NCBI RefSeq assembly: GCF_040939455.1 | Contig: NC_134136.1 | Coordinates: 104,086,014 to 104,150,013 of the forward strand | From: Microcebus murinus | Lineage: Eukaryota > Chordata > Mammalia > Primates > Cheirogaleidae | Length of the DNA stretch: 64,000 bases | Direction of reading: 5' to 3' | Notes under the pieces: model-generated | Databases searched by the model: none | What the model was told of the DNA's origin: nothing | The model's input: the letters and a program-made list of their open reading frames with translations, nothing else | Position numbers and translations under genes: made by a program | Part shown: in pieces, positions 37,405 through 48,270 of the stretch | How positions within the stretch are numbered: the stretch's first letter is position 1 | Layout: the number at the start of each line of letters is the position of its first letter

Positions 37405-37745
37405 TTGATTCTAGCTTCTTTCACATATCATGTATGTGCAATCCATTCATTTTTCTGCATATTATATTGTTCTTTTTTTCATTGTGGAGATTAATATTCT
37501 ATTATATATGCATACCCCAATTTATTTATCTATTTTAGTGTTGATGAACACTTGGGTAGTTTCTACTTTTTGATAATTATAAAGTTGCTATGAACATTTG
37601 TGTAACAACATTTGCTGGACAAAACCATTCCTTTCTCCTGGGAGAGAAGTACATAGAAATGTTATTAAATGTCTCCACTTTAATATTACAGTATAAAGTC
37701 AATATGTTAATACCTCCTGAGTATTGCTTTTTAGTCTCCTAAGTA
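37405..37745 (-). mobile_element. Old LINE-1 fragment, antisense
   Basis: 'TAGCTTCTTTCACATATCAT', 'GCATACCCCAATTTATTTAT' and 'GATGAACACTTGGGTAGTTT' are the antisense ORF2 end/3' UTR region of an old L1. It begins right at the outer edge of the inverted repeat. Confidence 0.7.
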
Positions 37746-37756
37746 GAAATTCCCAG

Positions 37757-37965
37757 TGCTCCTGAACCAAAGGTTGGCAGTTTTGCTCCCTGGTGGATAT
37801 TTGGTAATGCCTAGAGACATTTTTGGTTGTTACAACTGGGGAAGGATGCTACTGGTGTCTAGTGGGTATAGGCCAGGATTGCAGCAATATCCTCCAATGC
37901 ACAGACAAGCTAATGACAACAAAGAATTATCAAGCCCCAGATGTCAATAGTTCTGCTATTAAAAA
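37757..37965 (+). mobile_element. MER20, hAT-Charlie non-autonomous element
   Basis: 'TTTTGCTCCCTGGTGGATAT', 'CTAGAGACATTTTTGGTTGT', 'ACAACTGGGGAAGGATGCTA', 'GTCTAGTGGGTATAGGCCAG' and 'ACAAAGAATTATCAAGCCCC' give the MER20 order nearly end to end. Confidence 0.8.
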
Positions 37966-39407
37966 ACCTTATATTTAGACCAATAGAATTTAATTTTGCA
38001 TGTTCACCTTATAGATATTCGTTGCTTGACCAACACCCCTATTCTTTGTGATATATGTATTTTCAGAACTGTTGACAGGAAAGAGTAATGTTCTATCCTG
38101 TTCTATTTGGGGTATTAACTCTCAACATCTATACAGCCTAGCTTTAGTGAGCTCAAGGCATCTGAGCTTTCTTTGTTAATAAATATTTTCAGAAAACGGA
38201 AATAGCATGTTTCCTCTTTAAGCTTTTGATATTGCATTCTGTAAAAACATATATACATACACACATATAAATATGATATAAATATATATGTGTAAATACC
38301 ATCCCTTTGCCTCTATTTAGAACCAGCTAAGATAGCCAGGCACATGGATACTTGTTCTATTTAAAAATTTTCTACAGAAAATTCTTGAAATTTCTCCTAT
38401 CATTTTTCCCAGTCTTTAAAAACTGTGATTAATCCATTCCCCTGGACCACATGTCATTCATTGTTTTCTCAGGCAATCTCTTCTCACCTTCAGTGTAACT
38501 GAAGGCATATTATATTCACTTTAGTTATCGAAAATACCTAAAAGAAAAAAATGAACATGTTATTTCTGTTTCCATGAGGCTGAACCTTTTCTTTTCCCAT
38601 ATTCCTGTCAATCCTTGCTTCTGAAAACTGAGCTTAAGGGCAATACTGTAACTTATACTTTTTGCTGATTTTATATCATCCATCTAGTCATAGGTCCGAC
38701 AGAGATTATTACTTAGCTCCCCAAATAGGCAGAGTTTCCACCTGATGTGATTGCCTTCATTTATTTCAGTGACATTAAAATGTAGGAATGGTGTTTGTTG
38801 GATTTGGGCTTTAAACACATGTGGTCTGCTATATTTTTGGCTGACAGCTAAAACTAGTAGTGTCTGACATTACAAAACCAAAAAAGTCATCATTTGCTCT
38901 TTTCACTTTCAAAAATTGAAAAATCACAGATAATGAAGCATATTAAATGTGTATATAACCCATTTCAATGCTAAATACCTTTTAAATTTAAAAATTATAA
39001 ATAATTCTGTCTGCACAACTTTTAACATGTTAAATTTCTGTGAGTTATTTTGTAACTTAAATATTAATATGTTTAAAGTATATGGATCCTTAATTGTATA
39101 ACTCATTGTTATTGATATTCGGTGTCTAAGGTCTGTGATGCCCAAAGTCTTACTTTGTTTGGAGAGAGTCATGTAAAATGAAAGACTGTCTATTTTAAAA
39201 TGACAATAATATGCTCATTGATAATAAGTGGTATAAAAAGAGAATAACTAATTTTTTAAATGATTTTCAAAGGAAGGGGTGCTTTCCACAATTCTAGAAT
39301 CATGGAGAAAACGGTGGAAAAGCTTAGTTCTACACTTAAACTCTCAGGAAATATTTTCTTAAAGTTAGTAACCAATATTATAGAGAAATGACTACTTTAG
39401 CCTATTT
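37966..39407. other. No recognisable feature
   Basis: AT-rich anonymous DNA with short TA-rich runs near 38250-38295. Confidence 0.6.
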
Positions 39408-39420
39408 AAAAATACATATG

Positions 39421-39723
<303 letters not shown>

Positions 39724-39736
39724 AAAAATATATATG

Positions 39737-41200
39737 ATTTTTTTTTCATCTTCAGCAGCATTATCTAAACTCTAAATGTATAATATGTCTTTGGAAAGAA
39801 AAGAGTTCCTTGCTTTCTTATGGACAATTTGCATTTTAGTAAAGAACATTATGTGAACCAGTTCCTTAAATAAGAGTCTGAATATAAGGCAAAGCGAGCT
39901 TAAGCTAAAACCCGAACAGTCATTGCTTTTAACTGTGGTCAATATTCTGGGTAGAGAACAATTTTTTTGAACTCTAGAAAGAAGGTATGACAGACAAGTT
40001 GTCCTTAAACACAGGAGAAACAAGATGAATTACATGTTCACAGTCACTGTGCCTGACATTCTTCTGAATAAGATTTCAAAATAAAAACTGCAAAATCTCA
40101 TGATAAAAAAATAGAACATTATCATTAATCACATTCATCCTCATTTCCCTCTCTATTTCCTCCACCTTTCCCTTCTGCAATCTGTGGCTATACAAGTGAT
40201 GTGCTTGTACCATTTCAAGTCAGATGACATCGTTAGTTCATTATTGTTTCATGTCTGGCAAATGAGATCTGAAACCACACATCTGTCCTTTGACCCTATC
40301 TTGTTCCTGACTTATGCAAATGAAGAGAGCAGTTAAAGCATTTTAAATGTTTTATTTCTCATATTATGCTTCTAGCTTTATGCTGACAAGGAACACTTAA
40401 TGCATATGAAACTAATCTGGTTCTAGCTTTTCACTTATTGAACAGGGTTTCAATGCTGTCATTTTCTTTTTATCTGAAGGAAGATCTTGTGGAAGTTGCA
40501 CAGGTTTACATTTGCACCAAAGAACCAGTTTGGGTTCAAGTTAGCTGTTTGAGTAGCTTCAAGAAATAGATTAGAAATATATCTGTTAAATGTACCTGTA
40601 TGTTGAAATGGTCTTTCGGCTTATGCATTATGACTATCCCATGCTATGCTAATATGTCAATATTTCTACTAATAATATAAGCTATTAAAAGTAGAAAATT
40701 AAAAGTGAAAGATTTTTATATGAAATATATTTATCAGCATGAAGTTTTTGCTCATTTAGCACCCATTTAATAAATGTATTGATTTTAATGATTGCATTTT
40801 CACCACTGAAGTTCTCAATAAGAATCCTTGGATATAAAAATAAATCCACTCTTGTTACTTCAAAGCAAGTCAAATAAAATAAAATTCTTTGAGATAAATT
40901 GTATAACTGAATTTTTGTAATGATTTATTTCAATAAGAATAGAAACCATTATTACTATGCAGATAAGGTGGCAATGGAAGTCTAATGAGATATAAAGACT
41001 ATGGGCATTGAATGCAGTACTGTAATCTGTTTGCCCTGATTCTTCAGGGGGTTTCCAAAATGTTATTACAAACTTCATATTTTCAATAAATCACATAATA
41101 GATAAATAGACTGTTGTTATAGCCCTAAAACCTGTCTATTGGAATTCTTTGCAGGAAAGTGAAACCAGTAGTTTCTTATTTTTAGGTTTTTCTGTGCATA
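39737..41200. other. No recognisable feature
   Basis: Anonymous sequence; small frames of under 85 codons without family character. Confidence 0.6.
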
Positions 41201-41202
41201 TA

Positions 41203-41757
41203 CAGTAGTCCTTCTTTATCCATGTTCCCCCGCCCCTGTGGCTTTAAATATTCACAGTCAACCACATTCCAAAAATATTAAATTAAAAATTCCAGAAATA
41301 AATAATTTCTAAGTTTTAAATTGCACACAGTTCTGAGTAGTGTGATAAAATCTTGTACTGGACGGTTTTATCACACCTGGAAGGAAAATCATCCCTTTGT
41401 CTAGCATATCCACGCTATGCATGCTACCTACCCGTTAATCACTTAGTAAGTCATCTTCTGTGTTATCAGATTGACTGATTGTCTTGATATTATAGTGCTT
41501 TTGTTGAAGAACCCTTATTTTATTTAATGATGGCCTCCAAAGCACAAGGATAGTGATGCTGGCATATTGTTATAATTGTTCTATTTTATTATTATTGTTT
41601 TTAATCTCTTAATATGCCTAATTTATAAATTAAGCTTTATCATGAGTATGTATATATAGGAAAAACATACTGTATGTAGGCTTTGGTACTATCAAAGGTC
41701 TCAGGCATCCACTAGGGGTCATGGAACATATCCCTTGCAAACAAAGAGGGACTACTC
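41203..41757 (-). mobile_element. MER2-like element (TcMar-Tigger)
   Basis: Inverted termini CAGTAGTCCTTCTTTATCC (left) and, on the other strand, GAGTAGTCCCTCTTTGT (right), each bordered by TA, the mariner target duplication. The interior has 'TTGTTATAATTGTTCTATTT', 'TAATATGCCTAATTTATAAA' and 'CAGGCATCCACTAGGGGTCA', typical of MER2-class Tigger relatives. Non-autonomous; no transposase frame. Confidence 0.8.
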
Positions 41758-42387
41758 TATTTTATAGAGAAATGGAAATGTTCTCTTATATCAGAAATGT
41801 TTTAACAAAAGGAAATCAGAGCAAATTATTTCCCATAATAATGAGAAACTTGTTTTTCTTATGCATGCATCTTTCTAGGTAGAAAGAATCCTTTTGGGGG
41901 AATTCTAACTATATGTGGATGAAAAGTTGACTCCTTTAATCTAAGCACAAGTGTTGCTTTATTTTTTTTTATTTTTGCAATGCCAATTGTGTAAGACAAA
42001 TAACTTTGAAACCATTTTTTCAGCTTTTTAAAGGTATTTAAGACATTCAGACCTACCTTTTAAAAATAATTATATACAGAATCATGCATTATACAGTAAT
42101 TCCTCCTGAGAAGCTTAAGGCCTCTAGATATTTCTCTCACTTTAAAGAGTAGGAGAAATTCTATGCTATAATTTATAGTGTCTCATATTTCAGTGTAATA
42201 TGTTTTAGTATCTAATAATTTTCATTATTAACAACTAAATGTATAAAATTCTCTTTAATATACAAAGTCATGATTTTACAATGTCTTTTAGTATAATACA
42301 TTTTAGTGTCTAAAAAGCATCCCTAATTTAGTGTTTAAAATTCTCCTCAATCCAAGTAAAATATATGTATTCCAGACCTCTACTCTA
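41758..42387. other. No recognisable feature
   Basis: AT-rich anonymous DNA leading up to the TTAA of the second piggyBac copy. Confidence 0.6.
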
Positions 42388-42391
42388 TTAA

Positions 42392-42746
42392 CCACTTTGG
42401 TATGGCGCTTACCGGCCGCAAACCCTTGCCCACAGCCAGCACTCACAGTCCGCAGGATAGTTTGTGCTGTGCATTGAGGACGAATCCGTTTTGCTCTTGT
42501 GTGATGAGGAAAGCTTGAAAGCACTGAAAGCTTGTTTACTTTACAGGCAGCTTCACTTGTAATGTAAATCAGAATAGGTAACATATACATGTATGTTTTC
42601 ATTACGTTATTTTTAAATGTTCACAATTTTATTTTGATAAATGGAAAATTAGAAAAGTCATATCACGGCTGTCCGCTAAAGTCAACGCTGGGCTGTGCGT
42701 GTTCATCTGTGACTATCGACTATAGTCGACGCTGGTACCAAAGTGG
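42392..42746 (+). mobile_element. Non-autonomous piggyBac-type element, copy 2
   Basis: Terminal inverted repeats CCACTTTGGTA (left) and, on the other strand, CCACTTTGGTA at the right, flanked by perfect TTAA duplications (42388-42391 and 42747-42750). It has the same order as copy 1 at 26237: GGCCGC left end, GAATCCGTTTTGCTCTTGTG, AGCTTGAAAGCACTGAAAGC, an AT-rich core and GTCGAC-type subterminal motifs. One 45-bp subterminal unit is missing relative to copy 1. The element is 355 bp and encodes nothing. The intact duplication and high identity to copy 1 point to recent activity. Confidence 0.92.
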
Positions 42747-42750
42747 TTAA

Positions 42751-43009
42751 AATGGAAAAGCATAGTCTCATTTCTTAAAATTATAAGCATATAGCTTTCT
42801 CAAAACATACTTAACTTTCTCCTTCTCGTGACTTCTTCTCTTAGCTAAATAATACCAGTTAAAAGTTTGCTCTCATAACAGTGTAAAATTGATGAGAATG
42901 GGTCAAACATGAGTGGGAGCTATTTTAGTGATCCAGGCAAAAGATGATGACCACTTAAACTTAGAGGGTGGAAAGGGAGAATTAGGCAGATTTGACTGTG
43001 TGTGATTGT
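42751..43009. other. No recognisable feature
   Basis: Short anonymous spacer. Confidence 0.6.
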
Positions 43010-43201
43010 TTTTATTATGGTAAAAAGCACATAAATTTTACCGTTTTAGCCATTTCTAAGGGTACAGTTCAGCAGTGTTAAGAATATTCATTTTATTGTG
43101 CAACCATCATCACCATTATATCTCCAAAACTTTTTCATCTTGCAAAACTGAAACTCTGTATCCATTAAATAATACCTTCCCACCTCTCCCTCCCCTTAAC
43201 C
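43010..43201 (-). mobile_element. Old LINE-1, antisense, left piece
   Basis: 'TATGGTAAAAAGCACATAAA', 'TTTTAGCCATTTCTAAGGGT' and 'TTGTGCAACCATCATCACCA' are antisense old L1. It is interrupted at 43201 by the hAT element and resumes at 47138. Confidence 0.85.
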
Positions 43202-44925
43202 CAGGGTTGGGGTACCTGTAGCCTTAAGGCCATAAACGACCTTCTAGGGTCCTTCAGTGCACCCTTTTGACTGAATCCAAGTTTTACAGAACAAATCCTT
43301 TTATTTTTATTGATACATTTTTATTTGTATTTTATATTTTATTTTTAAAATGAATGTATTTAAAATACCAAAGAATAAAATAAGTTTCGACAAAATAATC
43401 CTCCCAGATTAACCTACACAATTAGAACATTAGTAAGCCATAAGGACTAAATGTATGGCTGCTACGCTCATGATTTAGTTCTAACTTCCCCTGCCAGACT
43501 AGTGCCACTACTACACAAGGCTGGTTGGTGAGAGTTTATGGGGGTCAAGTATGCCAGTCTGTTATCAGCTTTCGACAGTGGTACATTGTGTTTCTGTTTG
43601 AAGTAGAATTAGTGAATAGTTGCACAGCTCGACAGTATTTTTTAACTCTGTCTGCTTAACAGCCCATTATGTCAAAGAAGACCAAGAGAATGCTGAAGGA
43701 AGAAAACAGATTTTTTAATGAGCATTGGGAATTGCAATATTATATTGTTTCTGCTAAAGATAAGACGATTTGCTTGCTTTGTGATATTGCAATATCAACG
43801 TTAAAGAAATTCAATGCTCATCATCATTATAACACTCATAAAGACCACACATATTTTAAATTAGATGGAGAGTTACAAAAGGTTGTATTGCAGAAATTAA
43901 AAGATGAAAAGCAAAAGCAACGACAATTCTTTCAAGCAGTAATAAGACCTGGAAATAATGCCACTGAAGCAACTTTATGAAGTAGCTTATACTTGGAATA
44001 AGTGATGTAGAAATTGTGAACGAATGCATTGTCAAAGTTATAGGATGTTTAGACCCCCCCCCAACATTTCAAAGTACAAACAGCTGCGTCTTTCAAGGAG
44101 AACCACAACTGATAGGCAGCATGAATTAGCCTTCAACTTAACAGAACAACTTCATGTAATACTTCAAAAGGAAAATATATATTATTCAATTGCTTCGGTT
44201 GAATCAGCTGATACTACTGACTTGGTACAGGTTTTATACTTCATTCGGGTCATAACAGAAGATTTTCTGTTCTATGAGTAGTTACTCAACTTTGGGCACT
44301 CTTGAGAACAGAATGTGGGGAATAGATATCTTCAACAACTTACAAGATAAATGTCGTGAAGTTGGACTGAATTTGGTAAATTTAGTGAGTGTGTGTACAG
44401 ACGTTGCACCTGCCAGGAAAACATGGAGGGTTTATTGCACAGATAAAAAATCTATTAAGGGATCCAGATGCTCTCATTTCTTTTCATTGTATCTTTTTCA
44501 TTGCATCAGCAAAACCTCTATGCTATGGCTTCTATTTTCAGTGACACTGTGCAACAAGTTATAAGTATTATTAACTATATTTGTGCAAATGCAACACGGC
44601 ACAGTTTTGTAACATGCTAAAGTTGAACAATGAGGTATTTAGTGTGGATTTACCATGGATTTGCCATACATTCTAAAGAGTGTTAGTTATCACAGGGACT
44701 GGTGTTAGCCAAAATTTTATTTGTGTGAGAACAGATAGTTAAATTTTATGAAGAACAGAATCAGCAATGTGAATTATTGAAAAAAGATTTCTGTAGGAAT
44801 GCAGCATTTCTGTGTGATACCATGTCAAATTAAAACTACTCAAATATTTCTTTGCTAGGTAAATCTAAGTCTATATATGATATGTGGCAAGAAATCCAAG
44901 CATTTTGAAAAAAGCTATCTTTTTT

Positions 44926-45135
44926 ATGTCAGAATATTTACGGAGTACAAACGTTTTGGTTACATAAATTGCTTTTGTAGCATTTGAGCCAAAGTTATAA
45001 GTGTGCCCATCACCCAAACAGTGTGCATTGTACCTGTTAGGTGAGAACTTACCCATACTGTCCTTCTCCCTCTTTCCTGATTGATTTCCAATGAATATTA
45101 TTTCCATATATGCACATAGGTGTTGATCAATTAGC
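44926..45135 (-). mobile_element. LINE-1 3' UTR fragment in the hAT element
   Basis: 'GAGTACAAACGTTTTGGTTA', 'GTGCCCATCACCCAAACAGT' and 'TACCTGTTAGGTGAGAACTT' match an antisense L1 3' UTR of a type different from the other lemur-type ends here. Perfect 19-bp target duplications GAAAAAAGCTATCTTTTTT lie at 44907-44925 and 45136-45154. Confidence 0.85.
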
Positions 45136-45168
45136 GAAAAAAGCTATCTTTTTTCAAAACTCTTCTGG

Positions 45169-45804
45169 TGCAGCACAATTCACTATTGCACAGTCATGGA
45201 AACAACCCAAGTGCCCGTCAATTCATGAGTGGATAATTAAAATTTGGCCTATGCTCACAATGGAATATTACTCAATCCTAAGAAATGACTGTGAGCTAGC
45301 ACCGTTTATGCTATCCTGGATTAAGCTTAAGCTCGTTATCCAAAGTGAGGCGACACAAGATATGGAAAATGGGCCCCACATCTACTTGCCATCAAATTGG
45401 TACTGACTGATTAAAACTATGGTGCTCAAATGGTGGTAATGTTCACCAGGGATTCGGGGGTGGGGAGACCCACATCTTAGGGATGTGGCGAGCATTGTTG
45501 GGGGGAAGGGCATACCTCTAACCCTTCTTAGGGAGAGGCAAAGATATACAATGTAATCAAAATGTCCAAAAAAAAAACCTTTTATCTGGTGGTGGGCAGG
45601 CGGGAGGGGGGAGGGGGAGAAGGTTGTATATTTACATAATGGGTGCAGTGTGCACCACCTGGGGGGTCGGACACGCTTGAATATATGGCACATGGGGGGG
45701 TGGCAGGGGCAATATATGTAACCCTAACAATATCTGTACCCCCATAATATGATGAAATAAAAGGAAAAATAAACTGATATAAATAAATAAATGGGAGAGA
45801 AGGG
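45169..45804 (+). mobile_element. LINE-1 3' end, lemur type, forward
   Basis: Starts in the ORF2 carboxyl end ('GCAGCACAATTCACTATTGC'), continues with 'AATGGAATATTACTCAATCC', then the 3' UTR with GGGAGGGGGGAGGGGGAGAA, ATGGGTGCAGTGTGCACCAC, 'CCCCCATAATATGATGAAAT' and an A-rich tail. A partial target duplication ('AAAACTCTTCT' left, 'AAAACCTCTTCT' right) fits 5'-truncated retroposition. Lies within the hAT element. Confidence 0.88.
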
Positions 45805-46385
45805 AAAAACCTCTTCTTCAAAAGGAAATTTTGGATCAACATTTTCCCCAGTTAGCAAAGGTCGTTGATTAGCAGGATGATGTATACGAATTGTTTGAAG
45901 AATACATAGCTGTTATAGACCTAATAATTGGAGAATAAAATGAAAGGTTCACTGACTTTCAGAATCATGACATCATACTCAAATTAACATTTCAGCCTCA
46001 CCTAGTTGACATTACCAAGGCATCTAAAAAACTACAGATGGAATTGATTGAGCTCTCAGTAGATGACATTTTAAAGTCATTGATGCTAAGAAAGATCCAA
46101 CTGAAACATGGAAAAAATGCAATAGAATTACCATGCCTTCGGCAACATGCCCCCAAAATGCTTTCTTGCTTTTCAAGCACTTATTGCTATGAATCTACAT
46201 TCTCCTACCTAACTCAAATCAAGACGCCCTTCAGGTCACAAGTGACTGATACCCATCTAGAGGATCAACTGAAACTGTGGACCTCCATGCTGCAACCAAA
46301 TATTCAAATGCTTTCCAACAAAAAGTATATATAACAAAGTCATTAAAAAGTTAGTTAACTTTATAATTAACAAATAGTTTTCTTT

Positions 46386-47003
46386 TTTTGAAATTATTTT
46401 TTTCCTTTTATTTCATCATATTATGGAGGTACAAATATTGTTAGGGTTACAAATATTGCCCTTGACCCCCTTCCTCCCCCCGATATGTCCAATCCCCGGG
46501 TGGTGTGCACCACACACATTATGGAAATATACACCCCTTTCCTCCTCCCCCCTCCCGCCTGCCCACCACCCGATAAAAAGTTGTTTTTTTTTCTTTTCTT
46601 CTTTTTTTTTTTTTTTTTTTTTTACATTTTGGCTACATTGTATATCTTTGCCTATCCCTAAGAAGGGTTAGAGTTATGCCCTTCCCCTCCAAAATACTCG
46701 CCACATCCCTAAGATTGGGTCCCCCCCCAATCCCTGGTGAGCATTGCCACCATTTGAAAACCATAGTTTTAATCAGTCAGTACCAATTTGATGGCAAGTA
46801 GATGTGGGGCCCATTTTCCATGTCTTGTGTCGCCTCACTTTGGATAACAGGCTTAAGTTTAATCCAGGATAGCATAAACGGTGCTAGCTCACAGTCATTT
46901 CTTAGGATTGAGTAATATTCCATGGTGAGCCTATACCACATTTTAATTATCCACTCATGAATTGATGGGCACCTGGGTTGTTTCCATGACTATGCAATTA
47001 TTA
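46386..47003 (-). mobile_element. LINE-1 3' end, lemur type, reverse
   Basis: Begins with a T-rich tract and 'ATTTCATCATATTATGGAGG', then 'TGTTAGGGTTACAAATATTG', the C-rich complement of the G-rich 3' UTR tract and an internal T25-like run. It ends in ORF2 at 'TGGTTTCC...ATGACTATGCAATT'. Its 3' UTR differs from the copy at 45169 (no ACACGCTTGA block), so it is an independent insertion of a related subfamily, although it is 5'-truncated at almost the same ORF2 position. Confidence 0.87.
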
Positions 47004-47137
47004 AATATATAGTAGTTAGATTTTTACAAAATAATGTACATTTTAAGTATATCTAATTGAATTTTCTTGAATATGGCCTTATTTGATTATAGCTAAATTA
47101 ACGGGGCCTTCCAACATGAAAAGGTTACACACCCCTG

Positions 47138-47440
47138 CCCTAATCCTTGGCAACAGGTGTTCTACTTTCTTTTTCTATGAATTTGACTACTCTAGGTGCC
47201 TCATATAAGCAGAATTATACATTATTTGTCTTTTAAGGGACTGGCTTATTTCACTTAACATAATGTCCTCAAGATCCATTCATGTTGTAGCATGTGTCAA
47301 AATTTCCTTCCTTTTAAAGCCGAATAATAGTCTATTACATGTATATACCATATTTTATCCATTCATCCATAGATGAACACTTGGGTTGCTTCTACTTCTT
47401 GACTATTATGAATAGTACTACAACGAGCATGGGAATAGTG
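47138..47440 (-). mobile_element. Old LINE-1, antisense, right piece
   Basis: 'GGCAACAGGTGTTCTACTTT', 'CTATGAATTTGACTACTCTA', 'ATAATGTCCTCAAGATCCAT' and 'GATGAACACTTGGGTTGCTT' continue the L1 interrupted at 43201 with almost no missing sequence. Confidence 0.87.
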
Positions 47441-47724
47441 GGTAGAGTTAAGATATATTTTGTCATGTGCTGATGAATTTAATGTAAAGAATAAACTATC
47501 AAAAATACCTATCTAAAAACATAGAATGTAATTTAAAAGTGTTTCCTTCTGAGTATCATATGATGATATCTCAGGAACATGACTATCACACAATGAAAGC
47601 TCAACAAATATAATTTTATAAATTAATCCATGAAAGGAATCTTTAAGAACTGCTTTAAAATGTCTGTTAATCCCCAAGTATATCAATTTAACTAATCTTA
47701 TTTATGCAGTTTTGCCTTTATTTT

Positions 47725-47850
47725 AAACAATTTTTAATTGAAATTTTATGTTTAAGGTATACAGCATGTTTTGATACTCATATACATAATGAACCGATTA
47801 CTATACTCAAGCTCATTGAATATTCATCTTTTTCAAATTTGCTTTGTCGT
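47725..47850 (-). mobile_element. Old LINE-1 3' UTR scrap, antisense
   Basis: 'TTAATTGAAATTTTATGTTT', 'AAGGTATACAGCATGTTTTG' and 'ATACTCATATACATAATG' match the 3' UTR of old L1M-type elements read in reverse. Confidence 0.55.
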
Positions 47851-48270
47851 GGCCCAGAAACCAATACACCGCAATATGGTACATTGACATTCTAGACTAA
47901 AGCAGCAGCTTCAAGATCTCTTTGACCTTCCTTGCATCTCTCTACCCTCTGTCTCTCCCAAAGCACATGATGAAGCTGCTCTTTAAAGTTCCTTTGTCTG
48001 CCTAAAGTCTGGACTCACCAAAGAAGAAAACAATTACCTTTGGTCCCTTCCCTCAGTTTTTATTAACTTAACATGTTGCAGGATGAAAGAATGAAGTGTC
48101 AACATATCTGGACAGACTTTTATGAGGAACTCTCTTCTTCTATTTCAAGCCCATTTGGTATTTCAAAGAGAATCATTTAACAGTTATTGTATTCTTGGGG
48201 GTTGTTGGGGGCGGGGAACAGACGTTTCCGAGGCCATTGTATGTTTCCTTTTAAAAATCATTTACTGGCC
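47851..48270. other. Unassigned sequence next to the truncated L1
   Basis: Not L1 and not recognised with confidence. Phrases such as 'GATGAAGCTGCTCTTTAAAG' and 'CTCACCAAAGAAGAAAACAA' look like a mammalian interspersed repeat, possibly LTR-related, but I cannot name it. It abuts the 3'-side break of the L1 at 48271. Confidence 0.4.

Larger units (their letters stand above)
43669..46334 (+). pseudogene. hAT-Charlie transposase pseudogene
   Basis: In its working form this enzyme would cut and rejoin transposon DNA in the nucleus. The first frame (43669-43977, ATG start, MSKKTKRMLKEE) has a BED-type zinc finger, with Cys35 and Cys38 followed by His53 and His57 in a Trp20-containing context, then a charged linker. 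The next piece (44024-44278) holds the start of the RNase H-like fold, with an SADTTD motif where the family has its catalytic aspartate region. A further piece (44274-44430) has an SVCTDVAP motif. The dimerisation domain (hATC) is at 46038-46334, with LRQHAPKMLSCFSSTYCYES and the FRSQVTDTHLEDQLKLW end. Stops, frameshifts and two L1 insertions break it, so it cannot make enzyme. It resembles the transposases from which host genes such as GTF2IRD2 and the ZBED/FAM200 group arose. Nothing suggests domestication here. Confidence 0.82.
43202..47137 (+). mobile_element. hAT-Charlie DNA transposon, end to end, with nested L1s
   Basis: Termini CAGGGTTGGGGTACCTG (left) and, on the other strand, CAGGGGTGTGTAACCTTTT (right) are hAT-type inverted ends. 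Each is bordered by an 8-bp segment, CCTTAACC (43194-43201) and CCCTAATC (47138-47145), alike at 6 of 8 positions, which fits a decayed hAT target duplication. The old L1 sequence continues on both sides. Removing the three L1 insertions (44926-45135, 45169-45804, 46386-47003) leaves about 2.5 kb, the size of an autonomous Charlie element. It carries a broken transposase gene. Confidence 0.87.

Noticed and set aside
45382..45842. Minus-strand frames of 86-103 codons
   Set aside because: Antisense of the L1 3' UTR tail at 45169-45804.
47851..48270. Possible endogenous retrovirus internal region
   Set aside because: Only a vague impression of an interspersed repeat; no protein motif or LTR pairing supports it.
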